DNA of 64,000 bases from Geothrix fuzhouensis (GTDB lineage Bacteria > Acidobacteriota > Holophagae > Holophagales > Holophagaceae), in the NCBI RefSeq assembly GCF_024609325.1, contig NZ_JANHMQ010000003.1:186001-250000 (forward strand). Direction: 5' to 3'. This document shows positions 9,508 to 21,340 of the stretch, one piece after another. Under the pieces are notes generated by a model that saw only the letters and a program-made list of their open reading frames with translations, made no database searches and was not told the origin of the DNA. Within the stretch, counting starts at the first letter, position 1. Every line of letters starts with the position of its first letter. The translations under genes and the position numbers were made by a program.

Positions 9508-10158
9508 TCAGCCCCGCCGCGGTTCCACGATGATGGCCACCGGTTCAGCGGGACAGGCGAAGACGCACAAGCCGCAGCCCGTGCAGACGTCCGCATCCAC
9601 CGCCGGATGGCCCACGGTCTCGCCTTCCCGGGGCGCCGTGATCCGGATCGCCTCCTCGGGATAGGGACAGCGGTCCACACAGACCCGGCAGGCGCGCGGT
9701 TCCCGGTCCAGGTCGCCCCAGGTGACACAGAGGCCCGGCTTCACCCGGGCGGTGCCCATGCGCACGGCCCGCGGCCCCTCGAGCACCGTGCCGTCGGTCC
9801 GGACGATCTGGGGCCACACCAGGGCCTCGTCGTCACACTCCGCGATGCAGGGTAGCGTGGTGCAGAGGAAGCAGGGGATGCTCCTCGGATCGAGGTAGGG
9901 GGTGTTCAGGCCCAGGCCCGCGCTGGGACCGGCTTTGAGGATGGCGTTCTCGGGGCAGGCTCGCATGCACTTGTCGCAGCGCGTGCACTTGGTGAGGAAT
10001 TCCAGCTCGTCCAGGGCGCCGGGGGGGCGCAGCAGCTTGGGCCCCAGGTTCGTCACTGCCTCCTCGAGACGGTTCGCCACGAAGCCCGCAAAGAGGCTCC
10101 CCAGGGACTTGAAGAAGTCGCCGCGTTCCTGGGGTTCATCGAGCTTCCTAGAGCTCAT
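9508..10158 (-). CDS. NapG/MauM-like multi-cluster 4Fe-4S protein
   Basis: A 216-residue iron-sulfur protein with ferredoxin-type motifs CTRCDKCMRACP, CFLCTTLPCIAEC, CRVCVDRCP and CTGCGLCVFACP, enough for four 4Fe-4S clusters. This resembles NapG/MauM-type electron-transfer subunits, which pass electrons between quinol oxidation modules and periplasmic enzymes. No Tat signal is evident and no nap or mau genes are nearby, so the partner is unknown. The ATG at 10158 lies inside the inverted arm of a structured repeat, so its whole leader comes from that element. Confidence 0.8.
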   Translation of the reverse strand: MSSRKLDEPQERGDFFKSLGSLFAGFVANRLEEAVTNLGPKLLRPPGALDELEFLTKCTRCDKCMRACPENAILKAGPSAGLGLNTPYLDPRSIPCFLCTTLPCIAECDDEALVWPQIVRTDGTVLEGPRAVRMGTARVKPGLCVTWGDLDREPRACRVCVDRCPYPEEAIRITAPREGETVGHPAVDADVCTGCGLCVFACPAEPVAIIVEPRRG

Positions 10159-10419
10159 GACAACACCCCACAGGGCCGCGCGAGGGGCGCCGGGCGAGTG
10201 AGGCAAGGAAGGCGAGTGGCAGCGTAGCGGGTACTACGCAAAACGAGCCTGACGAAGCATCGCGACGCCCGCCGCCCCTCGCCCGGAGGGATGAAGCCAG
10301 GCAGGCGCCCCACGGCGTCAGCGCCCTTGAACAACGAACCACGTTGCCCTGCGGGCCCTTCCTTGTGGTGCCTCCTGCCTGGCTTCATCGCGGCCTCGTC
10401 GGGTGTTGTCATGAGCTCT
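10150..10419 (-). repeat. Structured palindromic repeat, copy 1
   Basis: First of three related elements. Outer arms 10150-10168 and 10401-10419 are perfect 19 bp inverted repeats (GAGCTCATGACAACACCC and its complement, plus one pair). Inside are a 10 bp helix (10180-10189 with 10273-10282), a hairpin GCGTAG/CTACGC (10222-10239), a 16 bp helix (10290-10305 with 10374-10389) and a short hairpin at 10331-10347. The core matches copies at 37.7 and 50.2 kb, but the arms do not. Read on the minus strand it lies between the usg-like gene and the ferredoxin gene and contains the latter's start codon. It could be a structured RNA, a leader or a non-autonomous mobile repeat. Confidence 0.9.
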
Positions 10420-10433
10420 TCGCCATGGTTCCT

Positions 10434-11264
10434 TCAGTCCATCAGCCCCAACACGCGCATGGTGGGCCGCAACGTCCCCCACAGCACGGGATCGAAGCCC
10501 AGGGTGAGGACGGCGGCCTGCCCACCACTCGCGAGGTCCAGGTAGGCCAGGAGGTCGGGGCTGATGGCCACGTCCCGGGAGCTGGGCGCCGCGTCCACCC
10601 AGGCCACGCCCGCCGGGGCCGCCTTCTTCGCCAGGGTCTTCCCCTCCGCCGCGCGAATCTGGAGGATCAACAGGTCCCCATGGAAGGAGGGCACCCGGAT
10701 TTCCATGAGCCGGCCCTTGCCCGCGGCGGGGGTGACCGGTACCACCTCGAAGGCCTGGCGGTAGCCCAGCTTGGCCAGATCGGGGTCCTCGCCGTTGAGG
10801 ACGGCGAGGGTCTGTTCCACGAGGCCGTCCAGACCCCGGTCGCCCATCCAGGCCACGGAACGCAGGTGGGTGCCACCGACCTCGCCCAAGCCCTCGATCA
10901 GCGAGGGCAGGAGGGCCAGCACCTGTTCCAGAGCGGGCCGGCCCCGCAGGGATTTCGCCCCTTTGGGCCAGGGGCCCGCCAGGGGCATGGGATCAATCCG
11001 GGCTTCGGGTTCGGAACGGAGGTCCAGGATGCGCCCCGGGAAGCCTTCCAGCAGGGCCAGGTCGGGGGTATCCGCCAGGATCACCACATCCATCCCTTCT
11101 AAGAGCGCCTGGCTGGGCGCGAAGACCACCAGGTCGCCCACCTCCTCCTCGACGGTGAGGGCACCGATCGACAACGGCAGCACCGATGCGTCCCGGGCCT
11201 CGAGGGCCCCCACAAGTTCACGACCCAGCAGGGTCTGGGCGCCGATCACGGCAAGTTTCAGCAT
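10434..11264 (-). CDS. Usg-like semialdehyde dehydrogenase homologue lacking catalytic Cys
   Basis: A 276-residue protein with an N-terminal nucleotide-binding fold (MLKLAVIGAQTLLGRELV) and a C-terminal half resembling the dimerisation domain of aspartate-semialdehyde dehydrogenase (VEQTLAVLNG, RVPSFHGDLL). I find no cysteine in the translation, so the acyl-enzyme chemistry of the family is not possible. This matches Usg-type pseudo-enzymes of unknown function. It is transcribed in the same direction as purB upstream (27 bases) and the ferredoxin gene downstream, from which a structured repeat separates it. Confidence 0.7.
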   Translation of the reverse strand: MLKLAVIGAQTLLGRELVGALEARDASVLPLSIGALTVEEEVGDLVVFAPSQALLEGMDVVILADTPDLALLEGFPGRILDLRSEPEARIDPMPLAGPWPKGAKSLRGRPALEQVLALLPSLIEGLGEVGGTHLRSVAWMGDRGLDGLVEQTLAVLNGEDPDLAKLGYRQAFEVVPVTPAAGKGRLMEIRVPSFHGDLLILQIRAAEGKTLAKKAAPAGVAWVDAAPSSRDVAISPDLLAYLDLASGGQAAVLTLGFDPVLWGTLRPTMRVLGLMD

Positions 11265-11291
11265 GTCAAATCCTCTTGGTGGCGGGCGGGG

Positions 11292-12743
11292 TCAAACGCG
11301 GACGGTAGCTTCATCGGCCGGGGCATGGTCTTTCAGGGCGGCGGCCACGGGTCCCGCCAGGAACCGGCGCACCTGCTCCCCGGCGCGGCCCGTGAAGCGG
11401 TGGGCGTCCAGCAGGGCGGCCAGCTCGGCCTCGGTCATGGCCCAGGCGGGGTCCGCCGCCAGCAGCTTCAGTAGCTCGTTGGGCCGGCCCTCGGCCTTGA
11501 TGCGACGGCCCGCCTCCAGCGCCGCCCCCCGGAAGCGTTCGTGGAGATCCTGGCGGTCGCCGCCGCGCTTCACGGCCTCCATGAGCAGCACTTCGGCGGC
11601 CATGAAGGGCAGCTCCTGGCCCAGGCGCGCCTCGATCATCTTCGGGTAGACCACCAGGCCCGAGGCCACGTTGCGGAACAGCACCAGGATGGCGTCCGCG
11701 GCCAGCAGGCCCTGGCTGATGGTGAGGCGGCGGTGGGCGCTGTCGTCCAGGGTGCGTTCCATCCACTGCGTGGCGCTGGTCTGGTAGCTGGAGGGCATGA
11801 GGCCCAGCACGAAGCGGGCGAGGCTGTTGATGCGCTCCGAGCGCATGGGGTTGCGCTTGTAGGGCATGGCGCTGGAACCGATCTGCTTCGACTCGAAGGG
11901 CTCCTCGACTTCCTTCAGGTGCTGGAGCAGGCGCAGGTCGCAGGCGAATTTCGAGGCCGAGGCCGCGATGCCGCAGAGTACCTGGCCGATACGGTCTTCC
12001 AGCTTGCGGGTGGCCGTCTGGCCACTGACGGGGATGGCCGGGAAACCCACCTTGGCGCAGAAGCGCTGCTCCAGGGCCTCCACCTTGTCCCCGTTCCCCT
12101 CAAACAACTCCAGGAAACTGGCCTGGGTGCCCGTGGTGCCCTTCACGCCGCGCACTGGCGTCGTGCGGATCAGGTGGTCCAGGTCCTCCAGATCCAGGAG
12201 CAGGTCCTGGATCCAGAGCGTGGCCCGTTTGCCCACCGTGGTCGGCTGGGCGGGCTGGAAGTGGGTGAAGCCCAGGGTGGGCTGATCCTGCCACTGGTCC
12301 GCAAACGCGGCCAGGGCTGCGATGACATCCTGGAGGCGACGGCGCAGCAGGACGAGGGCCTCCTGCGCGATGAGCAGGTCCCCGTTGTCGGTGACGAAAC
12401 AGCTCGTGGCGCCCAGGTGGAGGATGGGTCGGGCGCCGGGGGCCTGCTCGCCCCAGGCGTGGATGGCGGCCATGACATCGTGGCGCAGGGCGGATTCGTG
12501 CTTCGCGATGGCCTCGAGATCGACGGCGTCCTGGGTGGCCTTCAGTTCCGCGATCTGGGCGGCCGTCACCGGCAGGCCCAGCTCGGATTCGGCTTCTGCG
12601 AGCGCGATCCAGAGCCGCCGCCAGACGCGCTGGCGGTACAGCGGCGACAGCAGGCGCACCATGGCCCTGCTGGCATAGCGGCTGGCCAGGGGATGCTCGA
12701 AGCGCTCCAATTCGGGACCATCATGGGGCGGCAGGAAAGACAT
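11292..12743 (-). CDS. purB: Adenylosuccinate lyase
   Basis: A 483-residue member of the fumarase/aspartase superfamily. The signature SSAMPYKRNPM is present, together with the conserved histidine segments GATSCFVTDN and FTHFQPAQPT. PurB cleaves SAICAR and adenylosuccinate with release of fumarate in purine synthesis. I chose ATG at 12743, preceded by GGAG at five bases, rather than an upstream in-frame ATG that adds nine unlikely residues. It is divergent from glyA, another gene of one-carbon/purine supply. Confidence 0.93.
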   Translation of the reverse strand: MSFLPPHDGPELERFEHPLASRYASRAMVRLLSPLYRQRVWRRLWIALAEAESELGLPVTAAQIAELKATQDAVDLEAIAKHESALRHDVMAAIHAWGEQAPGARPILHLGATSCFVTDNGDLLIAQEALVLLRRRLQDVIAALAAFADQWQDQPTLGFTHFQPAQPTTVGKRATLWIQDLLLDLEDLDHLIRTTPVRGVKGTTGTQASFLELFEGNGDKVEALEQRFCAKVGFPAIPVSGQTATRKLEDRIGQVLCGIAASASKFACDLRLLQHLKEVEEPFESKQIGSSAMPYKRNPMRSERINSLARFVLGLMPSSYQTSATQWMERTLDDSAHRRLTISQGLLAADAILVLFRNVASGLVVYPKMIEARLGQELPFMAAEVLLMEAVKRGGDRQDLHERFRGAALEAGRRIKAEGRPNELLKLLAADPAWAMTEAELAALLDAHRFTGRAGEQVRRFLAGPVAAALKDHAPADEATVRV

Positions 12744-12861
12744 GGGAACTCCGGCCCTCCAGTGTCTCACAGGCCCCGACCTGTGATTCCGCTCACGAAG
12801 AGGGTGCCTTGGCCGGGGCTCTCCGCGGCTAGGATAGGGGCATCACCCTGGAGCCGCCGCC

Positions 12862-14100
12862 ATGTACGAAGTGATCCGAACTGCCGATCCCGCTGTGTTC
12901 CAGGCCCTGGAGCTGGAGGTCCAGCGCCAGCGGCACCACCTGGAACTCATCGCCTCGGAGAACTACGCCTCCCGGGCCGTCATGCAGACCATGGGCTCGC
13001 ACTTCACCAACAAGTACGCCGAGGGCTACCCGGGCAAGCGCTACTACGGCGGCTGCAGCCAGGTGGACATCGTCGAAAACCTCGCCCGCGACCGCGCCAA
13101 GCAGATCTTCGGGGCCGAGCACGCCAATGTGCAGCCCCACAGTGGCGCGCAGGCCAACATGGCGGTCTACCTCGCGGCCCTGAAGCCCGGCGATACGGTC
13201 ATGGGCCTGGACCTGGCCCACGGCGGCCACCTCACCCACGGCCACCCCCTGAACAGCTCCGGCATCCTCTACAAGTTCGTGCCCTATCACGTGCGCCAGG
13301 AGGACGAGCGGGTGGACATGGACGAGGTCCGCGACCTGGCCCGGCAGCACAAGCCGAAGATGATCGTGGTCGGGGCCTCGGCCTACAGCCGCACCTGGAA
13401 CTTCCCCCTCTTCCGGGAGATCTGCGACGAGGTGGGTGCCCTCCTCATGGTGGACATGGCCCACATCGCCGGCTTGGTTGCTACGGGCCACCACCCCAGC
13501 CCCGTGCCCCACGCGGATTATGTCACCACCACCACTCACAAGACGATGCGCGGCCCCCGGGGCGGCATGATTCTCTGCAAGTCCCAGTATGCCAAGGACA
13601 TCGATCGCGCCGTCTTCCCCGGCGTCCAGGGCGGGCCCCTCATGCATGTCATCGCCGCCAAGGCCGTGGCTTACCACGAAATCATGCAGCCCGAGTTCAA
13701 GGCTTACAGCGGCCAGGTGATCCGCAACGCCCATGCCCTGGCCAAGGGCCTCCAGGAACGCGGCTGGCGCATCGTTAGTGGCGGCACAGACAACCACCTC
13801 TTCCTGGTGGATTTGCGCGATCACGATCTCCTGGGCCACGAGGCCGAGGCCTGCCTGCACCGGGCCGGCATGACCACCAACAAGAACGGCATCCCCTTCG
13901 ACCCCAACCCGCCCCTCAAGCCCTCGGGTGTCCGCCTGGGCAGCCCTGCCCTCACCACCCGCGGCATGAAGGAGGAGGAGATGGATCAGATCGCCCGCTT
14001 CTTCGACGTCACTCTGCGGCACCGGGGCGACGAAAGCACCTTCGCCCGCGTCCGGCAGGAGGTCTTCCACCTCACGGACCAATTCCCCATTCCGGAATAG
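12862..14100 (+). CDS. glyA: Serine hydroxymethyltransferase
   Basis: A 412-residue PLP enzyme that converts serine and tetrahydrofolate to glycine and methylene-tetrahydrofolate. Visible signatures are [24 protein letters not shown] and the PLP-lysine region [14 protein letters not shown]. Length is normal for bacterial GlyA. The start ATG at 12862 follows a short divergent spacer shared with purB; the next gene begins 75 bases after its stop. Confidence 0.96.
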   Translation: MYEVIRTADPAVFQALELEVQRQRHHLELIASENYASRAVMQTMGSHFTNKYAEGYPGKRYYGGCSQVDIVENLARDRAKQIFGAEHANVQPHSGAQANMAVYLAALKPGDTVMGLDLAHGGHLTHGHPLNSSGILYKFVPYHVRQEDERVDMDEVRDLARQHKPKMIVVGASAYSRTWNFPLFREICDEVGALLMVDMAHIAGLVATGHHPSPVPHADYVTTTTHKTMRGPRGGMILCKSQYAKDIDRAVFPGVQGGPLMHVIAAKAVAYHEIMQPEFKAYSGQVIRNAHALAKGLQERGWRIVSGGTDNHLFLVDLRDHDLLGHEAEACLHRAGMTTNKNGIPFDPNPPLKPSGVRLGSPALTTRGMKEEEMDQIARFFDVTLRHRGDESTFARVRQEVFHLTDQFPIPE

Positions 14101-14174
14101 CGCGCTCGCTTTCGGGAAACTCGACCGCCGCCAAAGCGCTCTGCGTTTTGGCGGTATGTTTTTGTGGGGTGAGC

Positions 14175-14606
14175 ATGATCGCGGCCGATGGGTTGTTCGT
14201 GTACGGGGCGCTTCGGGAAAGTGGGTCGAACCACGCGTGGCTGCTGCGTACTCATCCCGAGGGGCTGACTCGGGCCTGGGTGGCCGGGCGGCTCTTCCAC
14301 CTGCCCACGGGCCACCCGGCCCTGGTGCCCGGACCTGAACCCGCCACGCCCCCTCCGGGCTCCGGCTGGATACGTGGCGATTTTGTGGGCTATGAGGACG
14401 AGAAGGACCTCGATTCGGCCCTGGCGGACCTGGACCCGCTGGAGGGGGTGGAGGAAGGCCTCTTCACCCGCGAGATCCTGCCCGTGACCCTCGAGGGGGG
14501 CCACCGCTACCGGGCCTGGGTCTATGTGTTCCATGTGGAACGCCTGCCCAGGCTGGAGCGGGAGGCCGTGGAGCTGCCGGACGGAGACTGGGCGGCCTAC
14601 CTGTGA
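14175..14606 (+). CDS. Gamma-glutamylcyclotransferase-fold protein
   Basis: A 143-residue GGCT/AIG2-like protein. The N-terminal LFVYGALRESGSNH is the family's YG[ST]L-type substrate loop (here YGAL), and acidic residues in LDPLEGVEEGLFTRE fit the catalytic region. Such proteins cyclise gamma-glutamyl amines or peptides; the exact substrate is unknown. ATG at 14175 is preceded by GGGGTGAG; a TTG nine codons upstream is less likely. A parS-like palindrome (14528-14541) lies inside the gene, and a perfect hairpin closes it. Confidence 0.75.
   Translation: MIAADGLFVYGALRESGSNHAWLLRTHPEGLTRAWVAGRLFHLPTGHPALVPGPEPATPPPGSGWIRGDFVGYEDEKDLDSALADLDPLEGVEEGLFTREILPVTLEGGHRYRAWVYVFHVERLPRLEREAVELPDGDWAAYL
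14528..14541. other. parS-like palindrome, one mismatch
   Basis: GTTCCATGTGGAAC differs at one base from GTTCCACGTGGAAC, the palindrome found perfect at 26027 and 33888. Because the central CACGTG is altered, ParB binding would probably be weak. It lies about 7 kb from the origin, within the GGCT-like gene. Confidence 0.35.
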
Positions 14607-14642
14607 CACAGAACGGCGCGAGCAAGCCCGCGCCGTTCTGTG
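14607..14642. terminator. Bidirectional terminator hairpin between GGCT-like gene and gyrA
   Basis: CACAGAACGGCGCG (14607-14620) pairs perfectly with CGCGCCGTTCTGTG (14629-14642), 14 bp around an 8 nt loop. It sits between two converging genes, so it can serve both strands. Confidence 0.75.
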
Positions 14643-14663
14643 CGTACCAAAAAGAGTGGAGAA

Positions 14664-17270
14664 CTACAGACCGAGCTTCGGCTGTTCGCCGCTTTCGTCC
14701 GGGCCCGGATGGGCCGGTTCCCCTTCAATGAGCTCCTCTTCTTCGTCCAGGGCCATGGCGCTGGCATCGATCTTGGCGAGGCCCACGACGCGGTCCTCGG
14801 CGCTGGCCAACTTGAGGAGGCCGACACCCTGGGCGTTGCGGCCGGTCTTGCGGACCTCGTCGATGAGGAAGCGGATGACCATGCCCTCCTGGCTGATGAG
14901 CAGGCACCCTTCCCCGGGCTTGACGAGCTTGAAGCCCACCACCTGGCCGTTGCGGACGCCGGCGCGGATGTTGATGACGCCCGTGCCGCCCCGGCCCTGG
15001 AGCCGGTAGTCCTGGAGGAGGCTGCGCTTGCCGTAGCCCTTCTCGCAGACCGTGAGCAGCATGCCGTGGTCTTCGGTGCTTTCGTCGGGCTCCACACCTT
15101 CCGGCAGGTCCGGCAGGGGGTCGGCCACTTCCATATCCACGATGTGGTCCTTGGCGGCCAGCTTCATGCCCCGCACACCCGTGGTGGCGCGACCCGTGGC
15201 GCGGACATCCTCCTCGGGGAAGCGGATGGCCTTGCCCTGGGCCGTGGCGAGGACGATCTGCTGGGTACCCGTGGACCGCCGCACGGCCACGAGGGCGTTC
15301 CCGTCATCGATGTTGAGGGCGATGAGGCCGTTGGCCCGGATGTTGGCGTAGGCCGCCAGGCTGGACTTCTTCACGGTGCCGTCACTGGTGGCGAAGACCA
15401 GGTTTTCCCCCTCTGGGAACTCCCGCAGGGCCATCAGGGTCACCACACTCTCCCCATCCTTCAGGGAAATGAGGTTGCGGATGTGCTTGCCCCGGGTGGA
15501 GGCGGCCGCCTCGGGCAGGTCATAGACCTTCAGCGCATAGACAATGCCCTTGTCCGTGAAGGCCATGAGGGTGTCATGGGCCTTGGTCATGAAGAGCTGC
15601 TCGACGAAATCTTCGTCCTTGGTCTTCATGCCCACCTTGCCCCTGCCGCCCCGGCGCTGGCGGCGGTAGGCGTTGAGGTCGGTGCGCTTGATGTAACCGG
15701 CCTTGGACATGGTGACGACCATGGGGTCGTCAGGCACCACGTCCTCCATGCGGATCTCGCCGGAGTAGCCTACGATCTCGGTGCGACGGTCATTGCCGAA
15801 CTGGTCGGCCACCTGCTGCAGCTCTTCCTTGATGACCTTCAGGAGCAGCGTCTCGTCGGCCAGGATGGCCTTGAGCTTCGCGATGACCTTTTCCAGTTCG
15901 GCCAGCTCGTCGAGGATCTTCTCGCGCTCCAGGCCAGTGAGGCGCTGGAGGCGCATGTCCAGGATGGCCTGGGCCTGCACGGCCGAAAGGCAGAGGCTGC
16001 GGTCCTTCTTGATCGCTGCTGCGGTGGCAAAGGCCCCGGCCATGAGGCCAGCCTTGGCTTCTTCGGGGCTCTTGGCGGCTCGGATGAGCTTGATGACCGC
16101 GTCCAGGTGGTCCAGGGCGATCTTGAGGCCCATCAGGACGTGGTGGCGCTCCTCGGCTTTCCGCAGCTGGAACAGGGTCCGGCGGGTCACCACCTCGCGG
16201 CGGAAGCCGATGAACTCCTGCAGGATCTCGCGAAGGGTGCAGACGCGGGGCTGGCCGTTCACGATGGCCAGCATGGTGATGGGGAAGCTGTTCTGGAGCT
16301 GGGTCTGCTGGTAGAGCTGGTTGAGCACGATGTCGCTGGGCTCGTTCTTCTTCAGCTCCACCACCAGGCGGATGCCCTCGCGATCGCTTTCGTCGCGCAG
16401 GTCGCTGATGCCGTCGATCTTCTTGTCGCGGACCAGCTCGGCGATCTTCTCGATAAGGGTGGACTTGTTCACCTGGTAGGGCAGTTCTGTGAAGACCAGC
16501 TGCTCGCGGTCACCCGCCCGCTTGATCTGCTCCACGTGGGACTTCGCGCGCACCACACAGCGGCCGCGGCCTGTCCGATAGGCGTCCACGACCCCTTCGG
16601 TGCCCAGCATGATGCCGCCGCCCGGGAAATCGGGGCCCTTGATGTGGGCCATCAGGGCTTCCATGGCGATGCTGGGGCGGTCGATCAGGTCGATCAGGGC
16701 CCGGCAGCACTCCCGCAGGTTGTGGGGCGGGATGCTGGTGGCCATGCCCACGGCGATGCCCTGAGAGCCGTTCACCAGGAGGTTCGGGAACCGGGCCGGC
16801 AGGACGAGGGGCTCCTGCATGCTGCCGTCGTAGTTGGGTCCGAAGTCCACCGTGTCCTGGTCGATGTCGGCCATCATTTCGTTGGCGACCCGGGAGAGGC
16901 GGGCCTCGGTGTAGCGCATGGCCGCGGCAGAATCACCGTCGATGGAACCGAAGTTGCCCTGGCCGTCCACCAGCACATGCCGCATGGAAAAGGGCTGGGC
17001 CATGCGGACCAGGGTGTCGTAGATGGCCGAGTCGCCATGGGGGTGGTACTTACCCATCACATCGCCCACGGTGCGGGCGGACTTCTTGTAGGCCCGGTTC
17101 CACTCGTTCCCGGCCTCCTTCATGGCGTACAGCACCCGCCGGTGCACCGGCTTGAGGCCGTCCCGCACGTCGGGCAGGGCCCGCCCCACGATGACGCTCA
17201 TGGCGTAGTCCAGGTAGGACTTCCGCATTTCCTTTTCGATTTCCAGGGGTTCGATACGATTCAGGCTCAT
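14664..17270 (-). CDS. gyrA: DNA gyrase subunit A
   Basis: An 868-residue type II topoisomerase subunit. The catalytic tyrosine lies in MRYTEARLS after [15 protein letters not shown], and the GyrA box QRRGGRGK in the C-terminal domain marks it as gyrase rather than ParC. It forms the DNA breakage-rejoining core of the A2B2 gyrase that introduces negative supercoils. ATG at 17270. It follows gyrB in the same direction with a 54-base spacer that contains a parS-like palindrome. In the quinolone region the sequence GDSAIYD is of the sensitive-looking type, though this is only a sequence observation. Confidence 0.97.
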   Translation of the reverse strand: MSLNRIEPLEIEKEMRKSYLDYAMSVIVGRALPDVRDGLKPVHRRVLYAMKEAGNEWNRAYKKSARTVGDVMGKYHPHGDSAIYDTLVRMAQPFSMRHVLVDGQGNFGSIDGDSAAAMRYTEARLSRVANEMMADIDQDTVDFGPNYDGSMQEPLVLPARFPNLLVNGSQGIAVGMATSIPPHNLRECCRALIDLIDRPSIAMEALMAHIKGPDFPGGGIMLGTEGVVDAYRTGRGRCVVRAKSHVEQIKRAGDREQLVFTELPYQVNKSTLIEKIAELVRDKKIDGISDLRDESDREGIRLVVELKKNEPSDIVLNQLYQQTQLQNSFPITMLAIVNGQPRVCTLREILQEFIGFRREVVTRRTLFQLRKAEERHHVLMGLKIALDHLDAVIKLIRAAKSPEEAKAGLMAGAFATAAAIKKDRSLCLSAVQAQAILDMRLQRLTGLEREKILDELAELEKVIAKLKAILADETLLLKVIKEELQQVADQFGNDRRTEIVGYSGEIRMEDVVPDDPMVVTMSKAGYIKRTDLNAYRRQRRGGRGKVGMKTKDEDFVEQLFMTKAHDTLMAFTDKGIVYALKVYDLPEAAASTRGKHIRNLISLKDGESVVTLMALREFPEGENLVFATSDGTVKKSSLAAYANIRANGLIALNIDDGNALVAVRRSTGTQQIVLATAQGKAIRFPEEDVRATGRATTGVRGMKLAAKDHIVDMEVADPLPDLPEGVEPDESTEDHGMLLTVCEKGYGKRSLLQDYRLQGRGGTGVINIRAGVRNGQVVGFKLVKPGEGCLLISQEGMVIRFLIDEVRKTGRNAQGVGLLKLASAEDRVVGLAKIDASAMALDEEEELIEGEPAHPGPDESGEQPKLGL

Positions 17271-17282
17271 GGGTTTCCCGGT

Positions 17283-17296
17283 GTTCTACGTGGAAC
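17283..17296. other. parS-like palindrome, one mismatch, gyrB-gyrA spacer
   Basis: GTTCTACGTGGAAC differs at one base from the perfect GTTCCACGTGGAAC sites at 26027 and 33888. It lies in the short spacer between gyrB and gyrA, about 4 kb from the proposed origin. Confidence 0.4.
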
Positions 17297-17324
17297 TCTG
17301 CTCGACATCCTGCAAAAACAAGAC

Positions 17325-19895
<2,571 letters not shown>

Positions 19896-19943
19896 TCACT
19901 TGGTTGGGTACGGTGGTGTGCGGTACGGTGCTGCAGGCGCCGA

Positions 19944-21077
19944 TCAGGCCGTGGCGCTGGTGGCAAAGCGAACAGGCATGAGGACATAACGGAAGCTGAA
20001 ATCCTCGAGGCTGGGGGACATGAAGACGCCCTGGCCCACCTCGTCCTTGAACTGGTAGACCACCTCGTCGCCCGGCAGCCGCTCCAGCAGCTCGGTGAGG
20101 TAGTCGATGTTGAAGGCCAGTTCGAAGGGCTGTTCTTCGCCCGTGAAGGGCAGCGTGGCCTGGTTCACACCCTCGTCCGGGTGCTGGAAGACCGTGCGCA
20201 GGTTGGGGAATTCGTAGAACAGGCGCACGTTCTTGTTGTAGTCGTCCTTCTTCAGGCCCACGAAGCGGAGGGTGCGGAGGAAGACTTCGCGATCCATGAT
20301 CACGCGCTTGGGCAACTCGGCGGGCAGGACCTTCTCGTAGGCTGGGTAGTTGCCCGTGACGAGGCGGGTGCTGAATTTCAGGCCCGGTTGGTCCAGGAAG
20401 AGGGTCGTGCCGTCCCAGCAGAGCTCGACCTCGCCCTCGTCTCCCAGCAGCGTGGGAATGAGGTCCAGGGCCCGCTTGGGGACGATGAGGCGGACTTCCT
20501 CCTTCAGCTTCGTGTCGCAGGGAACCTCGGCCACGGCGAGCCGGAACCCGTCCGTGGACACCACGCGCACGTGGTGCTTGGAGAGGTGCACCAGCACCGC
20601 GGACAAGGTGGGCTTGGTGGCGTCCTTGCTGACGGCGATGGAACCGAGCTGAATGGCCCTTTTGAAGCGAAGCACGGGGATCTTCACGACAGGAAGCTGT
20701 TTGCTGGGCCCTGGGAGCTCCGGGAAGCCCTCTCCGGGCTGAATGTTGTGTTCGGAGTTCATCCCCTTCGCCCGGAGCCATAAACGGCCTCCAGCGTCCG
20801 GGCATTCCAAACTCAGGATTCCTTCCGGGAAGACTCGCACAGTCTCGATGAACTTCTTGCCGGGTACGGCCATGGTCCACTCGCCCTGGCCCTCGCCAGG
20901 CACGGTGGCTTCGAAGGCCAGCTCCATGTCCGTGGCCTTGAGCACCACCTCCTTCGGCCGCACGTCCACAAGGATGTGCTGGAGGATGGGCAACGTGACC
21001 CGGCGGTCCAAGGCGTGCTTCAGGATCCCAAGGGTGCGATCCAGACGATCCTTGGAAACCTGTAACTGAAGACTCAT
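19944..21077 (-). CDS. dnaN: DNA polymerase III beta sliding clamp
   Basis: A 377-residue protein with the three-domain clamp architecture; MSLQLQVSKDRLDRTL at the start, the VDVRPKEVVLKATDMEL segment of domain I and a C-terminal RYVLMPVR close to the usual ending MPMR are visible. The dimeric ring tethers polymerase III to DNA. ATG at 21077. Between it and dnaA lies the proposed origin; gyrB follows 54 bases downstream in the same direction. Confidence 0.95.
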   Translation of the reverse strand: MSLQLQVSKDRLDRTLGILKHALDRRVTLPILQHILVDVRPKEVVLKATDMELAFEATVPGEGQGEWTMAVPGKKFIETVRVFPEGILSLECPDAGGRLWLRAKGMNSEHNIQPGEGFPELPGPSKQLPVVKIPVLRFKRAIQLGSIAVSKDATKPTLSAVLVHLSKHHVRVVSTDGFRLAVAEVPCDTKLKEEVRLIVPKRALDLIPTLLGDEGEVELCWDGTTLFLDQPGLKFSTRLVTGNYPAYEKVLPAELPKRVIMDREVFLRTLRFVGLKKDDYNKNVRLFYEFPNLRTVFQHPDEGVNQATLPFTGEEQPFELAFNIDYLTELLERLPGDEVVYQFKDEVGQGVFMSPSLEDFSFRYVLMPVRFATSATA

Positions 21078-21340
21078 GAATCACCCTTGATGATGCTGAA
21101 GCCCAGGACAACCTGTGGAAAGACGTCTCAAAGCCCTATCTTACCGGAGTTTCCCTGCATGGGACAGGCTGTGGAGACCCCTTGCGGTGCTGCGGAACCA
21201 GGGATCCTGGCGAGATCCTTGTGGGCGAACAGGGCGTGTTGCGGATTCCGTCGACCGTCGGTCTGTGGAAAACATATTAAACCCTTGTAAATCAATGAAT
21301 ACTATTCAAGAGGGCCTGGACCATCCTGTGGAAATCAGGA
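21078..21340. other. Probable chromosomal origin of replication (oriC)
   Basis: The dnaA-dnaN spacer and the tail of dnaA hold four copies of a DnaA-box-like 9-mer in the same orientation: TGTGGAAAG (21114-21122), TGTGGAGAC (21170-21178), TGTGGAAAA (21264-21272) and TGTGGAAAT (21327-21335). An A+T-rich tract at about 21268-21310, striking in this G+C-rich sequence, lies between the last two and could be the unwinding element. The classic TGTGGATAA was not seen. Placement between dnaA and dnaN and beside gyrBA supports the call. Confidence 0.75.

Noticed and set aside
12829-14082. A 417-codon open frame antisense to glyA
   Set aside because: Shadow of a conserved gene with low-complexity translation.
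16531-16544. GCTCCACGTGGGAC in gyrA as another parS site
   Set aside because: It has three differences from the palindrome and lies in a constrained coding region; chance is likely. The same applies to CACGTG hits near 48150.
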